64,000 nt of DNA from Rhodopseudomonas palustris (lineage in GTDB: Bacteria > Pseudomonadota > Alphaproteobacteria > Rhizobiales > Xanthobacteraceae). Below the pieces are notes generated by a model. That model ran no database searches. It saw nothing but the letters and a program-made list of their open reading frames with translations, and was not told the DNA's origin. The position numbers and the translations under genes are program-made. Positions 17,049 to 26,877 of this stretch are shown one piece after another (position 1 is the stretch's first letter; each line of letters begins with the position of its first letter). The stretch spans positions 3,596,001-3,660,000 of the forward strand of contig NZ_CP019966.1 in assembly GCF_003031265.1 (NCBI RefSeq), in the 5' to 3' direction.

Positions 17049-18272
17049 ATGACCGCGACCGCCGCCGCAACCTCCGCCCCCACCCCGCAGACCCCGGCTT
17101 TGCCGGAGGCCAAGCCAGAAACCCTGGGGCTGTCGCCGCGCCGGCTGCAGGTGATGTCGGACGCCTTCAAGCGCGAGATCGACAAGGGCACCATCCCCGG
17201 CGTCACCGTGCTGGTGTCGCGCAAGGGCAAGATCGGCTGGTTCGAGGCGCTGGGCCGGCAGGCGCCCGGCTCCGACGCACCGATGCGCCGCGACAGCATC
17301 TTCCGCATCTTCTCGATGACCAAGCCGATCGTCTCGATCGGCATCATGCAGCTGGTCGAAGACGGCCAGATGCTGCTCGACGATCCGCTCTCGAAGTTCA
17401 TTCCCGAATTTGAGAATACCAACGTCGGCATCGTGCGCGGCGGCGAGCTCGAACTGGTGCCGCAGCAGCGCCCGATCACCATCCAGGACCTGCTGCGCCA
17501 CACCTCGGGTATCACCTATGACCACACCGGCGACGGCCCGATCCACAAAATGTACCGCGCCTCGCGGATCCGCAGCCGCAAGATCACCAACGAAGAACAC
17601 GCCACCCTGATCGCCTCGATGCCGCTGGTGTGTCAGCCCGGCGCGGCGTGGAATTACAGCCGGTCGACCGACATCCTTGGGCGGGTGATCGAAGTGGTCG
17701 CCGGCAAGACACTCGGCGCGTTCCTCACCGAACGCATCCTGGCGCCGCTGCAGATGAGCGAGACCGGCTTCCACACCGCGGCCGACAACAAGGGCCGGCT
17801 CGCCGAGGCGTTCCCGACCGATCCGTGGACCGGCGATCCGGTGGCGCTGTTCAACATGCTGGAAAAGCCGGTGATGGAATCCGGCGGCGGCGGCCTGGTC
17901 TCGACCACGATGGACTACGCGCGGTTCTGCCAAATGTTGCTCGACGGCGGCACCCTGGATGGCGAGCGTATCATCGGCCGCAAGACGCTCGAGCTGATGG
18001 CCAGCAATCACCTCGAGCCGCACATCCCGCCGGACAACTACATCCTGCCGCCGGGCAACGGCTTCGGCCTCGGCTTCGCGGTCCGCACCCAGCCGGGCAT
18101 CTCGCCCTTCCCCGGCTCGGTCGGTCAGTTCTACTGGAGCGGCATCGCCGGCACGTTCTTCTGGATCGACCCCGCCGAACAGCTGTTCGCGGTGTTCATG
18201 TCGCAGGGCCCCGGCCAGCGCGAATACTTCCGCACCCTGGTGCGGGATCTGGTGTATGCGGCGGTGGAGTAG
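17049..18272 (+). CDS. Serine hydrolase of the beta-lactamase/EstB esterase family
   Basis: Class-C-beta-lactamase fold; most members of this cytoplasmic group are esterases or unknown hydrolases, not drug-degrading enzymes. The product is 407 residues. The nucleophile motif SxxK is Ser89-Met-Thr-Lys92 (FRIFSMTKPIVS), the second motif is Tyr203-Ser-Arg (WNYSRST), and HTSGITYDHT follows the family pattern. The C-terminal KTG-like box is replaced by WSGIAGTFFWIDP, typical of esterase members. No signal peptide is seen. The ATG at 17049 was chosen because the upstream frame overlaps the tuf 5' region. It is read divergently from tuf and converges on the next SDR gene. Confidence 0.88.
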   Translation: MTATAAATSAPTPQTPALPEAKPETLGLSPRRLQVMSDAFKREIDKGTIPGVTVLVSRKGKIGWFEALGRQAPGSDAPMRRDSIFRIFSMTKPIVSIGIMQLVEDGQMLLDDPLSKFIPEFENTNVGIVRGGELELVPQQRPITIQDLLRHTSGITYDHTGDGPIHKMYRASRIRSRKITNEEHATLIASMPLVCQPGAAWNYSRSTDILGRVIEVVAGKTLGAFLTERILAPLQMSETGFHTAADNKGRLAEAFPTDPWTGDPVALFNMLEKPVMESGGGGLVSTTMDYARFCQMLLDGGTLDGERIIGRKTLELMASNHLEPHIPPDNYILPPGNGFGLGFAVRTQPGISPFPGSVGQFYWSGIAGTFFWIDPAEQLFAVFMSQGPGQREYFRTLVRDLVYAAVE

Positions 18273-18291
18273 TTAGCCGCCCTCTCCCCGA

Positions 18292-18389
18292 GTCATTCCG
18301 GGGCGCTCGCGCAGCGAGCGAACCCGGAATCTCTCTCGTTCCTATAACCTCGGGATTCCGGGTTCGCGCTTCGCGCGCCCCGGAATGAC
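18292..18389. repeat. GTCAT...ATGAC palindromic element, CCGGGGCGC-type
   Basis: GTCATTCCGGGGCGC opens and GCGCCCCGGAATGAC closes the element, with inner GCTCGCGCAGCGAGC and CGCGCTTCGCGCG hairpins. It sits between two convergent genes and may act as a two-way transcription barrier. A related copy is at 21181. Confidence 0.8.
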
Positions 18390-18397
18390 CCAGAGGG

Positions 18398-19165
18398 TCA
18401 GCTGATCGTCGCGCCGCCGTCGATCACGAGGGTCTGGCCGGTGGTGAAGCTGCCGGCCTTGGAGGCGAGGAACACGGCGGCGCCGGCGATTTCGTCGGGT
18501 TCACCGATCCGCTGCAGCGGCGAGCGCGCGGTGGAGTGCTTCAGCGTCTCGGGGTTCTCCCACAGCGCGCGGGCGAAGTCGGTCTTGATCAGGCCGGGCG
18601 CGATGCAATTGACGCGAATGTTGTGCACGCCGTACTCGCAGGCAAGGTTGCGGGCGAGCTGCATGTCGGCGGCCTTGGAGATGCAGTAGGCGCCGATCAC
18701 GGTCGAGCCCTTCAGGCCGCCGATCGAGGACACGATGGTGATCGACCCGTCCTTGCGCTCAATCATCTGCGGCACGACTTCGCTGATCAGCCAGTGGTTG
18801 GCGACGATGTTGTTGTCGAGGATCTTGCGGAACTGATCGTCGTTGATGCCGGCCTGCGGACCGTAATACGGGTTCGACGCAGCGTTGCAGACCAGCGCGT
18901 CGATCCTGCCGAGTTTCTGAGTCGCCTCCTGCGCGAGGCGCTTCAGGTCGTCCTTGCTGGAGATGTTGGCGGCGAGCGCCAGCGCAGTCCCGGCGCCATA
19001 GCTGTCGTTGATCGACTTGGCGACCGCGTCACAAGCATCCTGCTTGCGCGACGAGATCACCACCTTGGCGCCATGCTCCGCCATCCGCTCGGCGATCGCC
19101 TTGCCGATGCCGCGCGACGAGCCGGTGATGACGGCGACTTTGCCGCTCAGGTCGAACAAGTTCAT
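18398..19165 (-). CDS. Short-chain dehydrogenase/reductase (SDR)
   Basis: NAD(P)-dependent oxidoreductase of 255 residues. Cofactor motif TGSSRGIG at 14-21, CNAAS at 93-97 in the place of NNAG, catalytic Ser147, Tyr160 and Lys164 (YCISK). Arg next to the Gly motif and SSRK at 38-41 suggest NADP(H) preference. The C-terminal GQTLVIDGGATIS is the classic SDR end. Together with neighbouring acyl-CoA genes it likely acts on a hydroxy- or keto-acyl compound; human DHRS4-like and FabG-like members look similar. The true substrate is unknown. Confidence 0.88.
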   Translation of the reverse strand: MNLFDLSGKVAVITGSSRGIGKAIAERMAEHGAKVVISSRKQDACDAVAKSINDSYGAGTALALAANISSKDDLKRLAQEATQKLGRIDALVCNAASNPYYGPQAGINDDQFRKILDNNIVANHWLISEVVPQMIERKDGSITIVSSIGGLKGSTVIGAYCISKAADMQLARNLACEYGVHNIRVNCIAPGLIKTDFARALWENPETLKHSTARSPLQRIGEPDEIAGAAVFLASKAGSFTTGQTLVIDGGATIS

Positions 19166-19207
19166 GTTTCTCTCCCGTTGTGATTGTTGTGAGTGGATGA
19201 CTTATCC

Positions 19208-19285
19208 GTCATTGCGAACGTAGCGAAGCAATCCAGGTCCGTGCACGACGCTGGATTGCTTCGTCGCTTCGCTCCTCGCAATGAC
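19208..19285. repeat. GTCAT...ATGAC palindromic element, GCGAAGCAATCC-type
   Basis: GTCATTGCGAACGTAGCGAAGCAATCCAG and its near-complement at the right end form a long imperfect hairpin. The same family is present at 48040. It fills the gap between the SDR start and the phosphatase stop. Confidence 0.8.
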
Positions 19286-19311
19286 GGATGGATTGGATTC
19301 GACAATGGTGC

Positions 19312-20067
19312 TTAGGCCAGCTTGCTCGGCGTCGCCAATTCAGGGCCCGCGGGCTGGTGCATCGCGGCGTGCGACGGATCGGCGATCCACGGCTGCTGAT
19401 TGACCATCGGAATCCGCCACCCCTCGTGGCCGTTCGAGGCCATGTGATCAAGCCGGGTGATCGAGCAGTTGTCGATGGTGAAGGCCAGCCCCCGCTCCGG
19501 CTGATCGCGCAGCGCGACGCCGATCGCGGCCTTGATGGTACCGCCGTGCGCGACCGCGACGATGTCTTCGCCCGGATGCGCGGCAGTGATCCGCGCGATC
19601 GCGCGCTTGGTGCGCTCGTACAGATCCATGAAGCTCTCGCCGTTTGGCGCGCGCTCGTCGATCGGCGCAAACCAGAAGGTGTCGAGATTGACCGGCAGCT
19701 TGGCGAAGAACGCGGCACGGTTGGTGCCTTGCCAATCACCGAGATGCTGCTCGTTGAGATCAGCCTCTTGCGTGATGGTGTCGGGGCGCGGGAAACCGGC
19801 GGCGAAGATCGCTTCCGCGGTCATGTGGGTGCGCTTCAGCTTGCTCGCGTACCACACTGCGTTCTGCGGCAGCACCCGGCTGACCGCATCGAACACTACG
19901 CGATCGCTGCAGTCGCAGTCGATGTCGATCTGGCCGTAGATGTTGCCGCCGTCGCTGCGCACCGGTGCATGCCGCACCCACCACCACCGAGTCGCGGTGA
20001 CGCCGACCGGCACCGAATGTTGGGCGACGAACGGTTTGTCGTTGGAAGACGGCGGCACGTTCGTCAT
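19312..20067 (-). CDS. Histidine phosphatase family protein
   Basis: Phosphoglycerate-mutase-like phosphatase of 251 residues. The catalytic RHA is Arg32-His33 (WVRHAPVRS), the acid/base Glu lies in DLNEQHLGDWQG, and the second His is in VAVAHGGTI. That set is complete, so activity is expected. An ATG with AAAGGA upstream at 20067 was preferred to the in-frame Met nine codons earlier. CobC/alpha-ribazole phosphatase and general small-molecule phosphatases share this pattern. No cobalamin genes are nearby, while a kinase and acyl-CoA dehydrogenase are, so a role in phosphorylated acyl intermediates is a speculative alternative. Confidence 0.85.
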   Translation of the reverse strand: MTNVPPSSNDKPFVAQHSVPVGVTATRWWWVRHAPVRSDGGNIYGQIDIDCDCSDRVVFDAVSRVLPQNAVWYASKLKRTHMTAEAIFAAGFPRPDTITQEADLNEQHLGDWQGTNRAAFFAKLPVNLDTFWFAPIDERAPNGESFMDLYERTKRAIARITAAHPGEDIVAVAHGGTIKAAIGVALRDQPERGLAFTIDNCSITRLDHMASNGHEGWRIPMVNQQPWIADPSHAAMHQPAGPELATPSKLA

Positions 20068-20223
20068 GCGAGAAAATCCTTTCAATCCGGTCACAAGTCG
20101 CTGTACGTCAGACCTCGCATCGCCTCAAGTCACTTGTGTGTCGAACGCGCGATGTCGATCGAACGATCGTCGTTCCAATTCCGTCAAACGGCAAACGCCG
20201 AAGCGATCAGCAGGGAGCAACGC

Positions 20224-21009
20224 ATGGGCCGCCTCGAAGGCAAATCCATCATCATCACCGGCGCCGGCAGCGGCATCGGCCGCGCGGCATCGCTGCTGTT
20301 CACCAAGGAAGGCGCGCAACTGATCGCGGTCGATCGCACCGAAGGCGTGCAGGAGACGGTCGAGCAAGTGCGCAAGGCGGGCGGCACCGCCGAAGCGGTG
20401 ATGGCCGATGCAGGCTCCGAGGACGACGTGAAGGGGTTCGTCGCCAAGGCGATCGCCGCTTACGGCAAGCTCGACGGCATCTGGGCCAATGCGGGTATCA
20501 GCGGCGGGCTGGTGCCGCTGCCCGAACAGACGCCGGAACACTGGCAGGAGATCCTGCGCGTCAACCTGATCGGTCCGTTCCTGGCGATCAAGCACACCAT
20601 GCCGCATCTGATCAAACAGGGACACGGCGCGATCGTGTGCACCGCCTCGGTCGCGGGCCTGAAGAGCGGCGCGTCGGGCCACCCCTACGCGGCGTCGAAA
20701 GCCGGCGTGATCAGCCTGGTGCAGACCACCGCCTACTCGCTGTCAGGCACCGGCGTGCGCATCAACGCGGTCTGCCCCGGCCTGATCGAGACCGGCATGA
20801 CCAAGCCGGTTTTCGACAATGCCAAGCAGCGCGGCACTGATCACAAGATCGGCCAGCTCAACCCGCTGAAGCGCGCCGGCCAACCGCACGAACTCGCCAC
20901 CATGGGGTTGTTCCTGCTCAGCGACGAAGCGTCTTACGTCAACGGCCAGGCCTTCCCGGTCGACGGCGGCCTCACCGCGTCGATGCCTTATGCGGGCAAG
21001 CCGATCTAA
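20224..21009 (+). CDS. Short-chain dehydrogenase/reductase (SDR)
   Basis: 261 residues with TGAGSGIG at 12-19, NAG at 89-91, Ser142, Tyr155 and Lys159 (YAASK), so a complete classical SDR. VDRT after the second strand suggests NAD(H) preference. GGGAG precedes the ATG. It is divergent from the phosphatase gene and convergent with the kinase gene. Cyclohexanol, 3-hydroxyacyl-CoA or other secondary-alcohol dehydrogenase roles are possible; the sequence alone does not decide. Confidence 0.88.
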   Translation: MGRLEGKSIIITGAGSGIGRAASLLFTKEGAQLIAVDRTEGVQETVEQVRKAGGTAEAVMADAGSEDDVKGFVAKAIAAYGKLDGIWANAGISGGLVPLPEQTPEHWQEILRVNLIGPFLAIKHTMPHLIKQGHGAIVCTASVAGLKSGASGHPYAASKAGVISLVQTTAYSLSGTGVRINAVCPGLIETGMTKPVFDNAKQRGTDHKIGQLNPLKRAGQPHELATMGLFLLSDEASYVNGQAFPVDGGLTASMPYAGKPI

Positions 21010-21054
21010 GACCGGATGATGAGCGGAGCGGAGCGGACCGCTCTACACACGAAA

Positions 21055-21151
21055 GTCATCCCCGCGCATGCGGGGATCCAGTATTCCAGAGCGTTCGTGA
21101 TGACCAAGACGCACTGGGATACTGGGTCGCCCGGTCAAGCCGGGCGATGAC
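21055..21151. repeat. GTCAT...ATGAC palindromic element, mixed CCCGG-type
   Basis: GTCATCCCCGCGCATGCGGGGATCCAGTATTC at the left pairs in part with a right arm CGCCCGGTCAAGCCGGGCGATGAC. It lies between the convergent SDR and kinase genes, just before another element. Confidence 0.75.
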
Positions 21152-21180
21152 GACCTTTTTGAGATCAAGATCGCAATTTC

Positions 21181-21296
21181 GTCATTCCGGGGCGCGCGTG
21201 TAACGCGCGACCCCGGACTCTCCTCTTGGCCGTCAGTCGTTTCTTGTCAGCTCGGATTCCAGGTCTGCACACCTTCGGTGTGCATCCCGGAATGAC
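21181..21296. repeat. GTCAT...ATGAC palindromic element, CCGGGGCGC-type
   Basis: GTCATTCCGGGGCGCGCG opens the element and CATCCCGGAATGAC closes it; inner hairpins CGCGCGTGTAACGCGCG and TGCACACCTTCGGTGTGCA are visible. It is the second of two tandem repeats of different type in the same gap. Confidence 0.8.
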
Positions 21297-21313
21297 GTTG
21301 GTGAGAGCAACAG

Positions 21314-21346
21314 AAAAGGCGCGATCCTTGCGGACCGCGCCTTTTT
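21314..21346. terminator. Bidirectional terminator after the kinase gene
   Basis: AAAAGGCGCG ... CGCGCCTTTTT forms a stem with A- and T-runs on both flanks. It lies 16 bases after the kinase stop on the minus strand and could also stop plus-strand transcripts from the SDR. Confidence 0.7.
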
Positions 21347-21361
21347 CAATCTCGAAGCCGC

Positions 21362-22420
21362 TTACTTCGCGCCCGCCTTCTGGGCGTATTCCCACGCCAG
21401 CTCCGCCATCGGCACGGTGCGGGCGGCGGATTCCTTGGCCTTGTCGGAGGCCGCGGTGCCGTCGCGGACGCGGCCGGCGATGCCCGCCAGAATGCCGGCG
21501 AGGCGGAAGGTGTTATAGGCGAGATACCAATTGAGGTTCGGAACGCCGGCGATGCCCGCGGCCTTGCAATAGATGTCGGCAGCCTGCTCCAGCGTGGGGA
21601 TATTCAGCGCCTTGAGATCGGCTTCGGCGAGGCCCGGCATCGCCCACTGCATCAGCAGATAGGTGAAGTCGGCCATCGGATCGCCGAGCGTCGACAGCTC
21701 CCAATCCAGCACCGCCAGCACCCGCGGCTCGGTGGCGTGGAAGATCATGTTGTCGAGCCGGTAGTCGCCGTGCACCACCGACACCCGCTCCTGCACCGGC
21801 ACAGTGCTCGGCAGCCACTCCATCAGCCGCTCCATCTCCGGGATGGGCTCGGCCACCGACGCCTTGTACTGCTTGCTCCAGCGGTCGACTTGGCGGGCGA
21901 AGTAGTTGCCGGGCTTGCCGAAGTCGCCGAGGCCGATGGCTTCCGGCTCGTAACTGTGCAGCTGCGCTAGTGTCTCGATCTTGGCCTTGAAGATCGCCCA
22001 GCGCGACTCCGGCGTCTGGGTCGGCAGGGTCGGATCCCAGAACACCCGGCCCTCTTCCATCGACATGATGTAGAACGACACGCCGATCACGGAGTCGTCG
22101 GTGCACAGCGCATAGGCCTTGGCGACCGGGAAGCCTTGCTTGCCGAGGGCGGCGATGACGCGGAATTCGCGATCGACCGCGTGCGCCGACGGCAGCAGCT
22201 TGCCGAACGGCTTGCGCCGCATCACGTAGGAACGGTTCGGGGTGATGAGCTTATAGGTCGGGTTGGACTGCCCGCCCCTGAATTGCTGAACCTCGAGCGG
22301 GCCCTGATAGCCCTCGACGTTCACCTGCATCCATTCGGCGAGGCGGGCCTCGTCGACCCGATGCCGCTCCTCGACCGGCTTGGTGCCGGTGTAATCGTCG
22401 TCGTTTCGCTTCCCGACCAA
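21362..22420 (-). CDS. APH-fold acyl-CoA kinase, ACAD11 N-terminal-domain type
   Basis: 352 residues of the aminoglycoside-phosphotransferase/choline-kinase fold. The catalytic loop HGDYRLDN is at 217-224 and the metal-binding DWE at 239-241 (VLAVLDWELSTLGDP). From QQFRGGQSNPTYKL (45-58) through RRKPFGKLLPSAH to GVSFYIMSMEEGRV the sequence follows the N-terminal kinase half of human ACAD11, as I recall it. ACAD10/11 and the LvaA kinase of Pseudomonas phosphorylate the 4-hydroxyl of hydroxyacyl-CoAs. It lies 152 bases downstream of the matching dehydrogenase gene on the same strand, with a palindromic repeat between them. Antibiotic resistance is very unlikely. Confidence 0.88.
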   Translation of the reverse strand: MVGKRNDDDYTGTKPVEERHRVDEARLAEWMQVNVEGYQGPLEVQQFRGGQSNPTYKLITPNRSYVMRRKPFGKLLPSAHAVDREFRVIAALGKQGFPVAKAYALCTDDSVIGVSFYIMSMEEGRVFWDPTLPTQTPESRWAIFKAKIETLAQLHSYEPEAIGLGDFGKPGNYFARQVDRWSKQYKASVAEPIPEMERLMEWLPSTVPVQERVSVVHGDYRLDNMIFHATEPRVLAVLDWELSTLGDPMADFTYLLMQWAMPGLAEADLKALNIPTLEQAADIYCKAAGIAGVPNLNWYLAYNTFRLAGILAGIAGRVRDGTAASDKAKESAARTVPMAELAWEYAQKAGAK

Positions 22421-22480
22421 GTGACGCTCCTTGTTCTTGTTCGCGCGTTACGCGCCGCGCGTTCCGACAATCCCAAAATG

Positions 22481-22551
22481 GTCATACCCGGGCTTGACCC
22501 GGGTATCCATCTTTTCAAGAGATGGATCGCCGGATCAAGTCCGGCGATGAC
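22481..22551. repeat. GTCAT...ATGAC palindromic element, CCCGG-type
   Basis: GTCATACCCGGGCTTGACCCGGGTATCCATC and GATGGATCGCCGGATCAAGTCCGGCGATGAC face each other. The element sits inside the presumed dehydrogenase-kinase operon and could give a polar or stabilising hairpin in the mRNA. Confidence 0.8.
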
Positions 22552-22572
22552 GTTTTTATGCGGCCTACGCGG

Positions 22573-23805
<1,233 letters not shown>

Positions 23806-23985
23806 CAGGCGATCCTCACTGTTTTCCCAGACTGTTGTGACCGACGGGGTGGCGGCACTGTCGTCCTGCCGCATCGCGCCCGCAAGTCGGATTCCGCCCC
23901 GCATCCCCCGAGGGCCGGGAGACCACGAACCGCGAAAACGAAGCTGCCGGCGCTTCAGCGCCTACGGCGCATTGACTTCCGGCTG

Positions 23986-24001
23986 TGAAACGATAGTTTC
24001 A
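23986..24001. promoter_or_regulatory. PsrA-type operator TGAAAC-N4-GTTTCA
   Basis: The perfect palindrome TGAAACGATAGTTTCA sits in the 241-base gap between the divergent dehydrogenase and TetR genes, 46 bases before the TetR start. It matches the published PsrA pattern (G/C)AAAC-N2-4-GTTT(G/C) of Pseudomonas, and the adjacent regulator resembles PsrA in its helix-turn-helix. Binding is inferred. Confidence 0.6.
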
Positions 24002-24046
24002 TACAACTGTTTGAATTGCAAGAACGATGATTTCCCGCGGAGCGGC

Positions 24047-24709
24047 ATGTCCACCGACACCACACGCAGTGCGATCCTGACCGCCGCCGAACGGCTGTAT
24101 GCCGAGCGCGGCTTCGGCGACGTCACCTTGCGCGACATCGTCGCCGCAGCCGGCGTCAACCTCGCCGCGGTGAACTATCACTTCGGCTCGAAGGACGAGC
24201 TGATCGCCGAACTGTTCGTGACCCGCTCGATCGCCACCAATCGCGAGCGGTTCAACGAGCTCAAGGCCGCGGAAACCGCCGGCGGCGGTCGCGCGCCGAT
24301 CGAGGCGGTGTTGCGGGCGCTGATCGGCCCGACATTGCGCGGCTGCCTTGGCCAGGACAGCGAGCGCTCGGATGCCGCACGCTTCATGATCCGCGCCGCG
24401 ATCGAAACCATTCCGCCGATCCGCAAGATCAAGAACCGCGAGATCGACCACTTGCGCAAATTCGCAGCGGCAATGCGGCGCTCCCTGCCCGGCAAGCCGG
24501 ACGCCGAGATTTATTGGGGCCTGCACTTCGCCCTGGCGATGGCGCAGCAGACGGTGCGGGACAGCGAGCGCCTGCTGCGGCTGTCGGAGGGCACTTGCGA
24601 TCTCGACGACGTCGACGGGGTGATCGACCGCGTCGTGGCGGTAGCGTCGCTGGCGCTGAAGATGGGCACCGTCGGCACCAGCGAGGCCGCAGTGTCGCGG
24701 CGACGCTGA
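24047..24709 (+). CDS. TetR-family regulator resembling PsrA
   Basis: 220 residues. The N-terminal helix-turn-helix (about 28-47) contains AGVNLAAVNYHFGSK, which to my memory is identical or nearly so in Pseudomonas PsrA, a repressor of beta-oxidation genes released by long-chain fatty acyl ligands. The ligand domain (50-220) is not diagnostic. GGAG precedes the ATG at 24047. Its divergent position next to an acyl-CoA dehydrogenase and the GAAAC-N4-GTTTC palindrome support a role in fatty or hydroxy acid catabolism, with probable autoregulation. Confidence 0.85.
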   Translation: MSTDTTRSAILTAAERLYAERGFGDVTLRDIVAAAGVNLAAVNYHFGSKDELIAELFVTRSIATNRERFNELKAAETAGGGRAPIEAVLRALIGPTLRGCLGQDSERSDAARFMIRAAIETIPPIRKIKNREIDHLRKFAAAMRRSLPGKPDAEIYWGLHFALAMAQQTVRDSERLLRLSEGTCDLDDVDGVIDRVVAVASLALKMGTVGTSEAAVSRRR

Positions 24710-24739
24710 GCCTGCGCGGCGGCCGCCGACGACCTCAAC

Positions 24740-26401
24740 TCATCGCGCGATCAGCTCGAAGATGCGGTACAGCACCAGCCCGGCAGCCAGCACCAGATAG
24801 CCGCGCAATACCAGCAGCCAGGTGCGGCTGACGGCACTGAGACGGGCCGGCGGCAGCGTTGCGAGTGGCGGCATCCGCCACTCTTCCGGCGCAACAGCGG
24901 GCTCCGCCACGGGCTCGGCGCGAAAATTCTGTCGGCGTCGCGCGATCAGCGCCACGAGTGCGGACAGCAGCAGCGCGCCGGCCACGCCGCCGCCCAGGAT
25001 GCCGAGGATCGTTCGCTCGCCGAGCTCGGGGAACAGCACCGACACGGTGAGGATGACCGACAGCAGCACCAGCACCGCGACGATCGCACCGGTGAACAGG
25101 TTGCCGGCGCGGCCGTTGGCCCACGGCCCGAGCACGGCCTTGTCGTTGCACAGCAGCAGCAGAAACACCGTTGCGCTCGGCAGCAGCACGCCGGCCAGCG
25201 TCTGCACCGCGTTGGTGAGCAGGCCGAGCGGCATTCCCGGCGTGACCACCAGCGCCGCCGCAAACGCGATCAGTCCGGCATAGACCGCATAGAACCCCTT
25301 CGCCTCGCGCGGCTTGCGATGCAGCGAATGCGCCACCGCGAACACGTCGCCGATCGCATAAGCGGTCGACAGCGAGACTGCCGCGGCGCCGATGATGCTG
25401 GCGTCGAGCAGCGCCAGGGCGAACAGGATCGCGGGCAGCCGCCCGGCCGCCTGCTCCAGCCCGTGCGCGGTGCCGAGCGCATCGGTGTAGGCGCCGAACT
25501 CAGGCCGGCCTGCAAACGCCGCCGCCGAGAACCCGATCATCGCCACCGCGCCGATGATCACCAGGCCAATGCCGACGCAGAGATCCCAGCGCTCGTAGCG
25601 GATGAAGCGCGGGGTGATACGCTTGTCGATCAAATAGCTCTGCTGAAAGAACAGCTGCCACGGCGCGATGGTGGTGCCGACGATGGCGATGATCAGCAGC
25701 ATCACCTCGCCGAGCGGCGCGCCGGCCGGCATCTTCGGCACGAAGAAATCGTGCGCCAATTGCGGCAGCGGCGGATGCACCATCACGGCAACCGGGATCA
25801 GCAGCAGACTGCCGGCGACCAGCACCAAGGCGAACCGCTCGAACCGGCGGAAGTCACCGGTCGAGACCGCAAAGGTGATGATCACCGCAGCCGCGATCAC
25901 GCCCCAGAATTGCGACAGGCCGAGATATTGCAGCGCCAGGCTGATGCCGATGAACTCGGTCACCAGCGTCAGCGCGTTGAGCAGGAACAGGTCAGCGACG
26001 CTGAACGCGCCCCAGAACTTACCGAACCGTGCGAAGATCAGCCGCGCATGGCCGACGCCGGTAACGGCGCCGAGCCGCACCACCATCTCCTGATTGACGT
26101 ACAGCACCGGGATCAACAGCAGCAACGTCCACAACAGCGTGGTGCCGTAGTTCTGGCCGGCCTGGGTGTAGGTGCCGAACGCGCCGGCGTCATTGTCGCC
26201 AACCATCACGATCAGGCCGGGACCGGCGATTGCCAGCAGCGTTTGCAGCCGGGCTTTGAGCGTACGCCGGGGCGCGCGGTCATCGGCCGCGATAGTGCCG
26301 AGTGCGCCGCGGATCTCGCCGAGATGGGCGCTGTCCAGCACCGCGCTCGGCGGAACGGCGGCGCAGGCTGCCGTCGCCTGTAAGGGGATGTGCTTGGTCA
26401 T
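24740..26401 (-). CDS. NRAMP-family metal ion transporter with non-canonical binding motifs
   Basis: 553 residues with about 11-12 membrane segments. The family fold is clear (GPGLIVMVGDNDAGAFGTYTQAGQNYG in the first membrane helix). However, the canonical metal-coordinating DPGN is replaced by DNDAG (Asp69-Asn70-Asp71), and the helix-6 MPH motif by APW (GTTIAPWQLFFQQS). Such changes mark a branch apart from Mn/Fe NRAMPs; NRAMP-related Mg transporters are one described group with altered sites. About 48 N-terminal residues precede the core and about 50 soluble residues lie before the last membrane helix. AGGAG precedes the ATG at 26401. Transported ion is unknown. Confidence 0.85.
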   Translation of the reverse strand: MTKHIPLQATAACAAVPPSAVLDSAHLGEIRGALGTIAADDRAPRRTLKARLQTLLAIAGPGLIVMVGDNDAGAFGTYTQAGQNYGTTLLWTLLLLIPVLYVNQEMVVRLGAVTGVGHARLIFARFGKFWGAFSVADLFLLNALTLVTEFIGISLALQYLGLSQFWGVIAAAVIITFAVSTGDFRRFERFALVLVAGSLLLIPVAVMVHPPLPQLAHDFFVPKMPAGAPLGEVMLLIIAIVGTTIAPWQLFFQQSYLIDKRITPRFIRYERWDLCVGIGLVIIGAVAMIGFSAAAFAGRPEFGAYTDALGTAHGLEQAAGRLPAILFALALLDASIIGAAAVSLSTAYAIGDVFAVAHSLHRKPREAKGFYAVYAGLIAFAAALVVTPGMPLGLLTNAVQTLAGVLLPSATVFLLLLCNDKAVLGPWANGRAGNLFTGAIVAVLVLLSVILTVSVLFPELGERTILGILGGGVAGALLLSALVALIARRRQNFRAEPVAEPAVAPEEWRMPPLATLPPARLSAVSRTWLLVLRGYLVLAAGLVLYRIFELIAR

Positions 26402-26610
26402 TTGACTCTCCTGATCCGGCTCGCGCAGCGGCCGAACTCGGAGAGCGGCGCTAAGCGCCCTCGCCGGCCCGGCGCCGGTGCGGCGCGGCCACGTCTGGTG
26501 CTGATTTCGGGAGTGGCAGGCCCGCCGCACGCACGAAGGCGGCGGCGGGCGATCTGGGTTGATGGTCCATCGGGAAGGCTCCTGCCCGGCAAGCCGCCGG
26601 GCGCTCGGAT

Positions 26611-26877
26611 TTACGCCGCGCGCGAGGGCGGCTGGTACACGCGGTCGCCGGTGTCACCGCCTTCGGCGCCCGCGGCGGCGCCGGACGGCACCACAGTCCA
26701 TCCGGCCACCAGTGTGCCGGCCGAGCCGACATACCAATGCAGTGCGAGCGCGGGACGCTGCGCCCGGCGCGGCATGCTGCGGACGTTGTCGTTGGCGTGG
26801 GCGCGCCGGCTCTCGGCCGGGCGCGCGGCGCGGCCGGTCCAGACCGGCCACCACGCGGTTTTGAAGTTGATCGACAT
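26611..26877 (-). CDS. Small hypothetical protein (88 residues)
   Basis: Starts MSINFKTAWWPVW with an excellent ribosome binding site (GGAGG six bases before the ATG). The middle contains HANDNVRSMPRRAQRP and ALHWYVGSAGTLVAGWTVV, a pattern like short tryptophan-containing proteins I recall from Bradyrhizobiaceae. No membrane helix or known catalytic motif. It lies 209 bases upstream of the NRAMP-like gene on the same strand. Function unknown. Confidence 0.55.
   Translation of the reverse strand: MSINFKTAWWPVWTGRAARPAESRRAHANDNVRSMPRRAQRPALALHWYVGSAGTLVAGWTVVPSGAAAGAEGGDTGDRVYQPPSRAA

Noticed and set aside
17049..18272. Drug-hydrolysing beta-lactamase
   Set aside because: No signal peptide and no KTG box; the motif set fits EstB-type esterases.
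21362..22420. Aminoglycoside resistance gene
   Set aside because: The fold is shared, but conserved blocks match ACAD11-type kinases and it pairs with an acyl-CoA dehydrogenase.
26402..26560. Metal-sensing riboswitch (yybP-ykoY type) ahead of the NRAMP-like gene
   Set aside because: GC-rich hairpins such as GGCGC-TTA-GCGCC are present, but I could not find the conserved internal loops; a covariance search would decide.
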